From Schistocerca nitens (taxonomy: Eukaryota > Arthropoda > Insecta > Orthoptera > Acrididae), in contig NC_064621.1 in assembly GCF_023898315.1 (NCBI RefSeq), positions 15,560,501-15,624,500 of the forward strand: DNA of 64,000 nt. Direction: 5' to 3'. The notes below the pieces were generated by a model that worked only from the letters and a program-made list of their open reading frames with translations, ran no database searches and was not told the origin of the DNA. Within the stretch, counting starts at the first letter, position 1. Each line of letters starts with the position of its first letter. Shown here piece by piece: positions 44,026-54,478 of the stretch. A program made the translations under genes and the position numbers.

Positions 44026-44825
44026 GGCAGTTAAGAAGACAGTTTGGTAATGTATGTCCGCAGCACCGGCAGATAGGGATTTTCCTTGGTGATAATCAGA
44101 GCTCAGCAGAGCGCGCCTGTTCGTCTTTTTCTAACTTTGTTCTGTCTTGAGTAGCAGCAATTAATGTTGGGTTAGCTGTGTAACTCTCTTAAGATTTGAG
44201 TGCAAGGAATTGGCACCACATACCACTTCGTCTTAAACCTCACAATCTGGTTTAGGGACAACTTCACCTTTACAGTGTTTGTATGAGTATCCAATTTGAG
44301 CCAATTTGATGTATTGTACATGTTTCATGTGTTTTTGTTTATTATTTTGTGTTTAGTCTTAATAAATCATATTGTTATTTTGGACAGAACTTTCATTCTG
44401 TTAATCGGTAGAGCAACCCTATCATTCCTCACTATGTTAATGAAACCTTCGTTTATTTAACTTATTTATCAAATTAAATTATTGCAGGTGCCAAACTCTC
44501 TTCTACTCCACTGGCAGGGTTGATTAGAGTCAGTTCGCGTATTTTTTTTAATCCTTGTGCAACAGCAAAAGTCGGAGTTAGAATAGGGGGGGGGGGGGGG
44601 GGGGGCTTAGAGCATCATTTACATATGTAGATTCTAGAAGAATTTAGTGTTAAATACACTGCTAGCCCCGGCACCTCGCAATAGAAGATCTAGCTTTCGA
44701 CTATTACGTAGTCATCTTCAATGCATTTAACAACAGGTGACATTAGTCCCAAAGCGTCACGTAGTAAACAATATTACTTGACGTAGAGCATACAGGAGTC
44801 TAAAATGAACGTTCGTACGCCTGTG

Positions 44826-45000
44826 GAGCCATCCGGATTAAGATTTTCCTTAATTCCCCTAAATCGTTCCAGGCAAACGCCAGGATGGTGCCTTTGAAAA
44901 AGGCACGACCTGTTTCCTTCCCCATCATTTCGTAATCTGAACTTGTGCGCCTCTCTAATGACCTCGCTTACCATGGGACGTTAAACTCTAATATTCCTTC
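44826..45000 (+). mobile_element. 5'-truncated SINE body
   Basis: Matches the body of the SINE at 15541-15777 without its tRNA head (CCATCCGGATTAAGATTTTC, GCACGACCTGTTTCCTTCC). The end is degraded near AATATTCCTTCCGTCC. Several substitutions indicate an older copy. Confidence 0.7.
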
Positions 45001-45209
45001 CGTCCTCTTTGGATATCTGCTGAAGTTGTGGGGCAGGGTATCCGTGATTATCGGCTATCCGTTCAAAGACGTATTTCATTGAATCGATACATATGCAGTT
45101 CGTTTCCCAAATACTGTTACTGGTAAGAATGTGTCTTGCGAAATCGTTCAAGGCGGTTGTGTGAACAATCAACATGAATAACATCTTGAAGATGAATGGA
45201 GGGATCGCG

Positions 45210-45210
<1 letters not shown>

Positions 45211-45253
<43 letters not shown>
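45211..45253. repeat. (GA)n microsatellite
   Basis: About 21 GA units followed by three imperfect AGAGT units. The open frames crossing it on the minus strand (Ser-Leu repeats) are artefacts. Confidence 0.97.
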
Positions 45254-45254
<1 letters not shown>

Positions 45255-46656
45255 GAATAGAGTAGAGTAGAGCAGAGGTGATGGGGTTGAGAGGGGGAAG
45301 CAACTGTGCTGCGACACACAGAGGGGGCTGTACAAAAGAAAAACCTATCGAAGTATGTGACTTCAAGTGTCCTTTCAGCATATCCCATAAGTGGAAAACT
45401 GACATTTCATATTGAAATGTATAACTTTGCTTACGGTGCCTTCCGTATACTTCTAATGTTTACCACCAAACAGGCAGGCAATAATAGCTTTTTCAGCTTC
45501 CACATTATTTCATTAAAGTTTTGACTTTTCATTTTTCCTTGTTCAGTAACCGAGAAGAAAGAGTGGTTGAGTGGAATAAGTCAATCGATAGAGAGGTGTT
45601 GACTGATATTCCATCTACGCCAACTTTAATTAGCAGACAACGATAACTTTAATACATCTACGAAAGCAGATGTGTTCAGCTGTTCTAACCATCATGTAAT
45701 CTAATGTAATCTAATTTCAAATGATCCTATTTATTGTCATGTTAGGTGCGTTCGAAGTCGTGGTATCTAATAGTGATCGGAAAGGAGACAATACCGGTGC
45801 AGTGCAGTGCATTCGATGTCTGTCGATTCAGCTACTTGCTGCACCCAGAGCCGTCTTAGGGTCCCAGAGAGAGTTAATCTTAAATATCATAATGCAAAGT
45901 GCCGGAGGGTGCGCGCCTAACACTGTTATATGTTAAGCTGCCGGCGCGCCTCTGGGACCTCGTAAAGCTCTCTGCCCGTGGGTGGTTTCCGCCCTAATGC
46001 ATACTTGCATTAGCGAGATTGCTGACTACCTTAGACGCTGTCTACCGACAGTGACTGCGGACATAGATGTACAGTAAGCAAGATGCGCAGCAGTAGAACG
46101 CGATATATGAACACTCCACTTGTTGGTCTGCGCCATTGCCCTGTGGTGTGGTAACGACCTGTTACGCTGTAGGGCCGTTGTTAACGATAGCACAAACTAT
46201 TTACGAGAAAATGACTTTAGTGGGACATGTACAGTAATGGGAAACACTCAAAAAGGTAAAAGAGAGCTTATTTTACATACATGTCACGTAAAAAACTTGA
46301 AAACAGAGAACATCTGTACTAATCATTTCATGTTCAATGCTATTAATGAATGTATTCTTTATTGGTTCTTGCGTAATGCACGTCATACAAAGGCAAATAT
46401 TTGAGAAGTGTTTTGACAAATGTAATTTGGATTACGATAACTTTATTATGAATTGTTCACTGGTACGGTACTTTGGACATGCACATTTATTTTGGTGTGT
46501 TTGACGTATGCACTTATATAAAGAATAACGCCCAATTTTCCGTTGAGGACTTCAGCGTTTATTACCTGCTTTTAGTCTGCACAATTCGTTATTTCGATTA
46601 TTGTTTACGTACTTACAAGTGTTCCATTTATGTGGATGTCTCCTTATAATTTTCCA
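45254..46656. other. No gene recognised
   Basis: No coding motif, repeat border or RNA gene seen. Frames are below 100 codons. Confidence 0.55.
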
Positions 46657-46760
46657 AGGCGAGGTGACACAGTGTCAAGTCACTGGGCTAGTATTCGGGA
46701 ACACAGCGGTTCAAGTCCCTGTCAGGCCATCAAGATTTATCTCCGATTTTCCTATCCGCC
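46657..46760 (+). mobile_element. Decayed tRNA-derived SINE head
   Basis: GCGAGGTGACACAGTGTCAA (A-box region) and GCGGTTCAAGTCCCTG (B box) mirror the head of the SINE at 15541. The body fades after GATTTTCCTATCCGCC. No target duplication was found. Confidence 0.65.
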
Positions 46761-46829
46761 TCCGTAGTGGTTTTCCGAATAAACTGCTTCATCTCAAGGA
46801 CTTTCTAATTGAGCATATTTACATCAAGT

Positions 46830-47278
46830 CAAACATCCTAGTAAAGGAGCTCGCGGCGACGAAGACAGTTTATAAGAATCTGATGGAAGACAAGAACAAG
46901 TACATTATCGAACAAAAGTACTCAAGCCATATATGGCTTGTAATCTGGAAGAATATGCACTCCCGTGATCTGCAAACGTTAGGAAAAGCGTCTTGGTACC
47001 TAGCAGTCAACCGAAAAGTACACTCCAACTCGAAGCTTCGTACCATACACATGGCGTTCTCACCACTGTGCACAACGTGCAACTTAACACATGAAGAACA
47101 TCGTTTTGTGTGCACCAGTGTTAGAGATGTCTTGAACTTTGTTCGACAAAAGATGGGAACCATCACAAGGGATTCCTCGAATTGCGTTACTCCTGATGAC
47201 TTTTTGTACATACTGCATCCCAACTATACCTACTTAAAAAAAAGAACTTGTACGAAAAACTATGCCACATTCCTATAA
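46830..47278 (+). pseudogene. LINE ORF2 C-terminal domain fragment
   Basis: The frame reads SHIWLVIWKNMHSRDLQTLG, SWYLAVNRKV and a Cys-His cluster LCTTCNLTHEEHRFVC. It then has a W/F-rich tail with PDDFLYILHPNY. Spaced Trp residues followed by CxxC...H...C match the post-RT C-terminal region of several insect LINE ORF2 proteins. No RT core precedes it; the upstream neighbour is a SINE remnant. The frame is open from 46601 through the SINE into this fragment (225 codons), with no stop in the LINE part. It could encode a short chimeric protein, but chance survival of a 5'-truncated LINE copy is simpler. Confidence 0.55.
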
Positions 47279-47830
47279 GTAACTTCAAGATGAAAAGGTT
47301 ATATCCGAAGGAGGAACTACGAAGATTTTAAAACAAAAAAAGAAATCAGGAAAATGTTATATCCCCCTTTTAGTTTCCAGAGGAAAAGTTTTTTTTCTTA
47401 TTTTTCTTCTCAGACCAACCAACAAACAAACAAAATTGCTTCTTAATGTTATTCATTTCACTTATCACTTTCATTACTGTATTTTTAAGGGCGAGAAGAC
47501 GCCTCGATTTGTTTTAATCATATACAAACGGAATAATCTCAGTTTTAGTGGGCACTCTCACCTTATCTAGAATCTTCAGAGACTTGCGAGACAAGAAGGT
47601 GAGATGTTTATTTCATTGCACATTTTTTCTGAGAAGAAATGTCGATAACGATTGATACGTCATTACACAAGGGAAACAGCAATACTAAATTTTTAAAAAT
47701 GGGCTCGGTACTCTTCTAAACGCTGGCGCTTTCAGAGTTATGAGAAGCCGCACTTCTAAAACACAAACACACAAACAGAAGAACAAGATAATCATGAAAA
47801 GGTTGTGGAAAAACTGCGAAAGCAAAACTC
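47279..47830. other. No gene recognised
   Basis: AT-rich DNA between the LINE fragment and a short tandem duplication. No feature identified. Confidence 0.55.
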
Positions 47831-47892
47831 CTAGAAGATGAACTCTGAAGCAGTCAGTGAGCTAGAAGATGAACTCTGAAGCAGTCAGTGAG
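47831..47892. repeat. 31-bp perfect tandem duplication
   Basis: The unit starting CTAGAAGATGAACTCTGAAG occurs twice back to back (47831-47861, 47862-47892). It is unrelated in sequence to the 37-bp satellite that starts 140 bp later. Confidence 0.9.
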
Positions 47893-48028
47893 CTGAAGTA
47901 TGGATAAAAGTGACAAAACTTCTCCACTGTAGTAACAGTAGCGAAAAGAAGAAAAAGAAGTGGTCAGTGTATCGATTCCCGGTACTGCTAAGTATTTTTT
48001 CCTTGCTGGGAGGACTGGACTGAGGTGA

Positions 48029-49502
48029 ACTCAGCCTCGTGATGCCGATTGAGAATCTATGTGATTAAGAGCCTCGTGACGCCGATTGAGAATCTATGTG
48101 ATTGAGAGCCTAGTGATGCTGATTGAGAATGTATGTGATTGGGAGCCTCGTGACGCCGATTGAGAATCTATGTGATTGAGAGCCTCGTGATGCCGATTGA
48201 GAATCTATGTGATTGAGAGCCTCGTGATGCCGATTGAGAATCAATGTGATTGAAAGCCTCGTGATGCCGATTGAGAATCTATGTGATTGAGAGCCTTGTG
48301 ACGCCGACTGAGAATCTATGTGATTGAGAGCCGTGTGATGCCTATTGAGAATCTATGTGATTGAGAGCCTCGTGACACCTATTGAGAATCTATGTGATTG
48401 AGAGCCTCGTGACACCAATTGAGAATCTATGTGATTGAGAGCCTCGTGATGCCGATTGAGAATTATGTGATTGAGAGCCTCGTGAAGCCGATTGAGAATG
48501 AATGTGATTGAAAGCCTCGTGACGCCGACTGAGAATCTATGTGATTGAGAGCCTCATGATACCGATTGAGAATCTATGTGATTGAGAGCCTTGTGACGAT
48601 GATTGAGAATTTATGTGATTGAGAGCCTCGTGATGCTGATTGAGAATCTATGTGAGTACCTTGTGATGCCTATTGAGAATCTATGTGATTGAGAGCCTCG
48701 TGACGCCGATTGAGAATCTATGTGATTGAGAGCCTCGTGACGCCGATTGAGAATCTATGTGATTGAGGGCCTCGTGATGCCGATTGAGAATCTATGTGAT
48801 TGAGAGCCTCATGAAGCCGATTGAGAATCTATGTGATTGAGAGCCTCGTGATGCCGATTGAGAATCTATGTGATTGAGAGCCTCGTGATGCCAATTGAGA
48901 ATTATGTGATTGAGAGCCTCGTGAAGCCGATTGAGAATCAATGTGATTGAAAGCCTCGTGACGCCGACTGAGAATCTATGTGATTGAGAGCCTCGTGATA
49001 CCGATTGAGAATCTATGTGATTGAGAGCCTTGTGACGCTGAATGAGAATTTATGTGATTGAGAGCCTCGTGATGCTGATTGAGAATCTATGTGAGTACCT
49101 TGTGATGCCTATTGAGAATCTATGTGATTGAGAGCCTCGTGACGCCGATTGAGAATCTATGTGATTGAGGGCCTCGTGATGCCGATTGAGAATCTATGTG
49201 ATTGAGAGCCTTGTGAAGCCGATTGAGAATCAATGTGATTGAGAGCCTCGTGACGCCGATTGAGAATCTACGTGATTGAGAGCCTCGTGACGCCGACTGA
49301 GAATCTATGTGATTGAGAGCCTCGTGATGCTGATTGAGAATCTATGTGAGTACCTTGTGATGCCTATTGAGAATCTGTGTGATTGAGAGCCTCGTGACGC
49401 CGATTGAGAATCTATGTGATTGAGAGCCTCGTGACGCCGATTGAGAATCTATGTGATTGAGAGCCTCGTGACGCCGACTGAGAATCTATGTGATTGAGAG
49501 CC
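48029..49502. repeat. 37-bp minisatellite, about 40 copies, with higher-order structure
   Basis: The monomer (for example CCTCGTGACGCCGATTGAGA followed by ATCTATGTGATTGAGAG) is 37 bp. It contains the octamer GATTGAGA twice, so each unit is itself a decayed dimer. Diagnostic variants recur about 440 bp apart: GAGAATTATG at about 48458 and 48898; GTGAGTACC at 48652 and 49091. This indicates a roughly 12-monomer block that was duplicated. A third GTGAGTACC lies at about 49346. Unit length is not a multiple of three and frames are closed, so it is not coding. There is no spacer variation as in CRISPR. Confidence 0.97.
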
Positions 49503-49800
49503 GGCGGCCGTAAGGGGTGACCTTCGTCAACGGCCGGGAGTGCGGTGTTCCGACTTCTTTCCCCTCCATATTGTGTCCACTTGACGCCACTTTGCAGAGG
49601 ATGAAAGGACGGCCGGTCGACATCACGTGGTCTTCAGGGCCTGATCACGGTTTTTCGATTTGCATTTTTGTGATTTCTCTAAACCCGCTTAGGCAGATTC
49701 CATGATGGTTCTTTAGAAAATAACACGCTCGAGTTTCTTCCACAGCCTACTAGGTTTCATGCTTCTGCTGCGTCTCTAATAATGCACTCGGTTGACTTCG
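49503..49800 (+). mobile_element. SINE-like remnants abutting the satellite
   Basis: 49510-49650 (ACCTTCGTCAACGGCCGGGA ... GACGGCCGGTCG) resembles one locust SINE body. 49660-49800 (TTTTGTGATTTCTCTAAACC ... CATGATGGTTCTTTAG) resembles the body of the SINE at 15541. Both are recognised by recall and are degraded. The true borders are unclear. Confidence 0.5.
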
Positions 49801-50199
49801 TTATTTCAGTTCTGGAGACAGAGTACTCAAGTCAGAAAGCAGACTTCATTAAACAGTTCAAAATCGGAATTTTTCAGTTACGGATTGTTATTCATTAATG
49901 CTAATATCGACTCGTAAGTAGCACAGAAACGATGACACGTCAATTGCTACGTATCGCTGAAGCCTTCATTGATGTTGTCAACAACACAATGTGGTACAAT
50001 ATGATCAGGTTACTTTTTTTACGCAGTTTTAACTTGCCAGATACCGTGCAAATGTGGAGAGCGAATGTGTATATAGTGCTGTAACAACTGTTAATTCTTA
50101 ATTTCATGTGAGGAGTCGCACATGGAGGCATATAAATTAAACTGAAACAATAACAAAGGATTTGTCACTATTTTTGTGTTCCTCTTTTGTCGGTGTTCT
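49801..50199. other. No gene recognised
   Basis: AT-rich DNA with no assignable feature. Confidence 0.55.
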
Positions 50200-50401
50200 T
50201 GAATGGACTGTGGAGGCGCTGTAAGTAAACACGCCGCTATTCGCTGGATTTTCTGTATGTCTTCTATCAGTGAAACTGATGTGCAAAAGTGAAGAATCGG
50301 TGTTATAACTTTCTAGGGGATTGTTTCATTTCCTTAAGATTCCCTCAATAAATCTTATCCTTCATCTACTTTTCCTGTTATTTGCTTTATCAGTCATTAT
50401 A

Positions 50402-51737
50402 CGAGGGCAGTTCAATAAGTAATGCAACACATTTTTTTTCTCGGCCAATTTTGGTTGAAAAAACCGGAAATTTCTTGTGGAATATTTTCAAACATTCCCG
50501 CTTCGTCTCGTATAGTTTCATTGACTTCCGACAGGTGGCAGCGCTGTACGGAGCTGTTAAAATGGCGTCTGTAACGGATGTGCGTTGCAAACAACGGGCA
50601 GTGATCGAGTTTCTTTTGGCGGAAAACCAGGGCATCTCAGATATTCATAGGCGCTTGCAGAATGTCTACGGTGATCTGGCAGTGGAGAAAAGCACGGTGA
50701 GTCGTTGGGCAAAGCGTGTGTCATCATCGCCGCAAGGTCAAGCAAGACTGTCTGATCTCCCGCGTGCGGGCCGGCCGTGCACAGCTGTGACTCCTGCAAT
50801 GGCGGAGCGAGCGAACACACTCGTTCGAGATGATCGACGGATCACCATCAAACAACTCAGTGCTCAACTTGACATCTCTGTTGGTAGTGCTGTCACAATT
50901 GTTCACCAGTTGGGATATTCAAAGGTTTGTTCCCACTGGGTCCCTCGTTGTCTAACCGAACACCATAAAGAGCAAAGGAGAACCATCTGTGCGGAATTGC
51001 TTGCTCGTCATGTGGCTGAGGGTGACAATTTCTTGTCAAAGATTGTTACAGGCGATGAAACATGGGTTCATCACTTCGAACCTGAAACAAAACGGCAATC
51101 AATGGAGTGGCGCCACACCCACTGCCCTACCAAGAAAAAGTTTAAAGCCATACCCTCAGCCGGTAAAGTCATGGTTACAGTCTTCTGGGACGCTGAAGGG
51201 TCTGTTCGATGTCCTTCCCCATGGTCAAACGATCAACTCTGAAGTGTATTGTGCTACTCTTCAGAAATTGAAGAAACGACTTCAGCGTGTTCGTAGGCAC
51301 AAAAATCAGAACGAACTTCTCCTTCTTCATGACAACGCAAGACCTCACACAAGTCTTCGCACCCGAGAGGAGCTCACAAAACTTCAGTGGACTGTTCTTC
51401 CTCATGCACCCTACAGCCCCGATCTCGCACCGTCGGATTTCCATATGTTTGGCCCAATGAAGGACGCAATCCGTGGGACGCACTACGCGGATGATGAAGA
51501 AGTTATTGATGCAGTACGACGTTGGCTCCGACATCGACCAGTGGAATGGTACCGTGCAGGCCTACAGGCCCTCATTTCAAGGTGGCGTAAGGCCGTAGCA
51601 TTGAATGGAGATTACGTTGAAAAATAGTGTTGTGTAGCTAAAAGATTGGGGAATAACCTGGTGTATTTCAATGCTGAATAGAACAACCCATGTTTCAGAA
51701 AAAAAAATGTGTTGCATTACTTATTGAACTGCCCTCG
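50402..51737 (+). mobile_element. mariner transposon, complete ends, one frameshift
   Basis: A 1336-bp element with near-perfect inverted repeats of about 37 bp (CGAGGGCAGTTCAATAAGTA at left; its complement at right). TA lies on both sides (50400-50401, 51738-51739). It carries one transposase gene on the plus strand, disabled by a single frameshift. It is inserted in an older LINE relic whose coding sense resumes on the other side. Confidence 0.95.
50562..51627 (+). pseudogene. mariner transposase (DD34D) with one frameshift
   Basis: The start MASVTDVRCKQRAVIEFL at 50562 gives a paired helix-turn-helix N-terminus (about residues 1-115; GISDIHRRLQNVYGD and STVSRWAKRV, then ITIKQLSAQLDISVGSAVTI). 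The catalytic domain has TGDETWVHHFEPE (first Asp), LLHDNARPH (second) and SPDLAPSDFHMFG (third), with 34 residues between the last two, the mariner signature. Near 51200, in WDAEG-LFDVLPHG, the frame slips by one base. The first frame then stops at 51242 and the second runs to 51627. Total length would be about 350 aa, normal for the family. Inactive as it stands. Confidence 0.93.
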
Positions 51738-52489
51738 TATTTTGATCGTTCAGGATAGTATTGTTTGCAATGTCGCCAATAGTGCAATCGAAAAGAACAG
51801 AATATTTTCGCCTACTTAGGCGTAATGCGATATACTTGTACTTGTTTACTCTTAGGGCCAACTTCCAGTCCCCCGACCATACGTCGATCCTTTGCAGGCC
51901 TTCCAAAATTTCGATACATTCTTCTAGCCTCGCAATCTTCGTATAGACAACTGTATCGTCCGCAAATATCCTCACGGAGCCTCTAAACGTTATTCACAAA
52001 TCGTTAACATACAGGAATAAGCAATAAGTGCCCCATTCCCTACTCCCGAAATTACCTTTCCATGTGTTGTTTCTGTGCCGACGAACAACATGTTGAGTTC
52101 TATCTTCGGCGAAGTGGTTAATAGAATAAAAAATGTGATCCGATACTCGGCAAGTTTGTATTTTCTGTTTTCCTTAGTAAATGGCATTGTGGAACTGTGT
52201 AGCATGCGTTCCAGACGTCAAGAAGCACTCCATCAATCTGAGCACCTTGCTAGGTATACAACTGAGCGCCAATGTCGCTCGTCACCAGCTAAATCCTGCC
52301 CAAAAGAACCTCACGATGGCTGCCTAATAATTGTAATCCGGTTGTGGGGTCATCAAATGCAACTGGCTAATTACAAGTCTTTATTTCTTCATCAGTTGAT
52401 GAAACACTTCTTCGGTGGAGAGCTCTCGGTACGTAAGTCACATTGAATTAAAGGTGAGTCTAAATTTGTATTTGACACGCCATATTGGG

Positions 52490-52845
52490 CGAGAGCTGTA
52501 CGTGTGAGGCTGCCGCGGAGAAGCGCGTCCTTGCTGCGGTCGCCGTGACCTCGCGCAGTAGGTCTCCGCACACCGCCCCGCGGGTGACCTCCAGCCCGAT
52601 GTTGTGTGGTGCGGCATTGGAGTAGGGAAGACGTGTGTGTGAAAAGGGCAGGCGCCAGGGCAGTAAACAGCCCCTGGGCGCCCATTGACCTCGCCACCTC
52701 CCCTTTACGGTGAGCGCTTCATCCGGCCTGGGAGACCGCGCAGCCGAGAGGACTACCGGCTCACCAGCGTCTGTACCCGCAGGCCCGTTGAGAGGCAGCG
52801 GGATTCTACCCCGGCTCCCAGGTTACCTCAAAAGACTCGGACATC
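52490..52845. promoter_or_regulatory. GC/CpG-rich island
   Basis: About 350 bp of GC-rich sequence (TGCCGCGGAGAAGCGCG, CACCGCCCCGCGGGTGACC) in AT-rich surroundings. The overlapping frames are not supported as protein. It may be a promoter/first exon or a GC-rich repeat leader. No direction assigned. Confidence 0.3.
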
Positions 52846-52852
52846 ACGCAAG

Positions 52853-52896
52853 GTTCAAAATGGTTCAAATGGCTCTGAGCACTATGGGACTCAACA
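52853..52896 (-). mobile_element. 3' stub of the tRNA-Leu-type SINE
   Basis: AATGGTTCAAATGGCTCTGA followed by GCACTATGGGAC is the reverse complement of the 3' end of the SINE at 62921-63122. Only about 40 bp is present, so this is a severely 5'-truncated copy. Confidence 0.85.
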
Positions 52897-53180
52897 ACAA
52901 ATGTAAGAGTTTATTCTGTGCAGCATATTGTTTTGTTTTCTCAGTAGCCCTTGTCAAACATTTGTTTCAGTCACTTAGAAAACATGTGTTGTCAGGGTAA
53001 CGGGATACCAAAGCAGTAACGTTATGTGTACAGTCCAGTTAACCCCAAATACAATTATTTACTCTTGTAATTTACAGATCTTTTTAATTTTAAAAACATC
53101 TTGCATCACACTTTGTACAGACTGTTATAAACTGCACTTTAGACTTACTGTAGTTGAATTACAAGTTTTTACTTTCAGAT

Positions 53181-53427
53181 GCCACGAGTTCGTAGGTGTA
53201 CAACGATTTGTCTTATTCAGGGGGAGATCTGAAGCTAGCAGTGACAGCTATCAAAGAAGCAATGAGTATTCGTGCAGCATCTAACAAATTTAAAATTCCT
53301 CGAACCACGCTAAAACGTTTCGTTAACAAATCTGTTGATGACCATGAAGTAAATTTAGGTCATCAATTGAGCACAAAAAGGTGTTTACACAAGCAGAATA
53401 ATACGCCAAATCTTCCTGTGGACTAAA
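53181..53427 (+). pseudogene. psq-type helix-turn-helix fragment (Tigger/pogo or jerky-like)
   Basis: A polypyrimidine tract and AG (TTTTTACTTTCAG) precede ATGCCACGAG, reading MPRVRR. A shifted frame then gives YSGGDLKLAVTAIKEAMSIR, AASNKFKIPRTTLKRFVNK. This fits the psq/CENP-B N-terminal helix-turn-helix of pogo/Tigger transposases and their domesticated relatives. Downstream sequence (VFTQAE, in yet another frame) fits the next family motif before stops. At least two frameshifts occur, so it is a remnant. The acceptor-like start could mean an exon of a host pseudogene rather than a transposon. Confidence 0.6.
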
Positions 53428-54478
53428 TATAAGAATAAAAAATAATAAATAAGAGAATTGAAGTAAGAATGAAATATAAGGGTTTTAACATTTAAACCCC
53501 TGAAAACACAATACACACATATGTCATATAATAAATGTGTAACACTTGCTGTGAAACCCAGTTGTAATTTTAAAATTAATATAACGCCCTTATATCCCCT
53601 GTCTTGATAAGAAACTTTCCTGCAGTAACCTTCTACGGACATCGACAGATATGTGAATATAAATTAGTAAATAACATAAAGTAAAATAAAAACAATAATC
53701 GGGTTTTAAACACGGGACGAACAGATATGAACCTAAGACGTTAGACACTCTTCAACTGATTCTAAAAGGCGTCAATATTACGTTGGAAACTTCGACCGTC
53801 GTTTTATCAGAAACGATCAAGTGTCTACTAGTAATCCGAAACACGTATTCGTTTATTCTGGCGCCTCTTCCATTGAGAGAAGTTCCGGGAAAACGCGTTA
53901 TGACCTTTGCTGTTTTCTCCTCCTAAGTTAATCTTCGGAAATAATCCAAAGTAGCATGGAAGATTCTCTCAGTACTGCACTATTATGACGTAATTAGAAC
54001 ATCGTTTTATCGTCAATTTTAGATAAAGAACTGACCGACTGTGGAGACAGTAATCACTTCGCACGTCACCGGCAGCGTAGCGAATGACCGCTCAACAAAG
54101 CAAATGCCGCCAAACTAGTGTGTCTTAAGTTGGATGGCACGGCTTTAGAAAGAACGCAGTTAAGTCAGGTCATCCGCGAGCAAAGCAGATCGTATTATGA
54201 GTCAAGAAATGCTTAATTTGTTAGCAATATGTATCCGTCACTTATAAAACGATAAAGAACCGAATTTCGATAAATTGAAATGTTCAACGATTTATCTTGT
54301 GAACCTGATAGGCATACGCATGATTATACAACATTTGGGAAGTTTCTTTATAATAAAAAATAAGCGGCATCTCTAAAAACTAACGATTTCTTTATTTAGA
54401 TTAGTAAAATCCTTAACCTTTTTCACTACCATTCCATAAAAGCCACTCATCAAAAGACGTCGTATAAGACGCAAAGTT
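53428..54478. other. No gene recognised
   Basis: AT-rich DNA with no assignable feature. Confidence 0.55.

Larger units (their letters stand above)
33118..44680 (+). mobile_element. LTR retrotransposon with gag but no recognisable pol
   Basis: Two TG...CA long terminal repeats (33118-34420 and 40075-44680, the second interrupted) bracket a 5654-bp interior. The 4-bp duplication ATAG flanks it (33114-33117 and 44681-44684). The 4-bp duplication, primer site and gag suggest the Ty3/Gypsy group, but without pol this is an inference. The interior holds one intact gag frame and then 3.35 kb with no protease, RT, RNase H or integrase motif. Hand comparison of the LTRs gives roughly 25-30 differences over 1.3 kb (about 2%), so insertion is fairly recent. 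It would need enzymes supplied in trans. Confidence 0.9.
40075..44680 (+). repeat. 3' LTR, interrupted by a full-length RTE LINE
   Basis: The left part 40075-40741 and right part 44033-44680 together match the whole 5' LTR. The interruption (40742-44025) carries a 7-bp duplication GGCAGTT (40735-40741, 44026-44032). AATAAA lies at 44361-44366 and the G run is expanded to 20 (44586-44605). Confidence 0.93.
50200..52240 (-). mobile_element. Jockey-type LINE RT relic split by a mariner
   Basis: On the minus strand the right part (52240-51739) includes the RT active-site region MRIFADDTVVYTKI and LEECIEILEGLQRIDVWSGD (open 51975-51721). The left part (50399-50200) continues the same protein (RIRFIEGILRK, then YIQKIQRIAACLL). 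The mariner at 50402-51737 lies exactly between them. Stops and substitutions show it was already decaying. The upstream part (52000-52240) has a remnant resembling the RT region before the active site. Confidence 0.7.

Noticed and set aside
45117..45405. Ser-Leu-rich proteins on the minus strand
   Set aside because: They are translations of the (GA)n microsatellite.
48029..49502. CRISPR array
   Set aside because: There are no unique spacers; the whole 37-bp unit repeats. The genome is eukaryotic and no cas gene is present.
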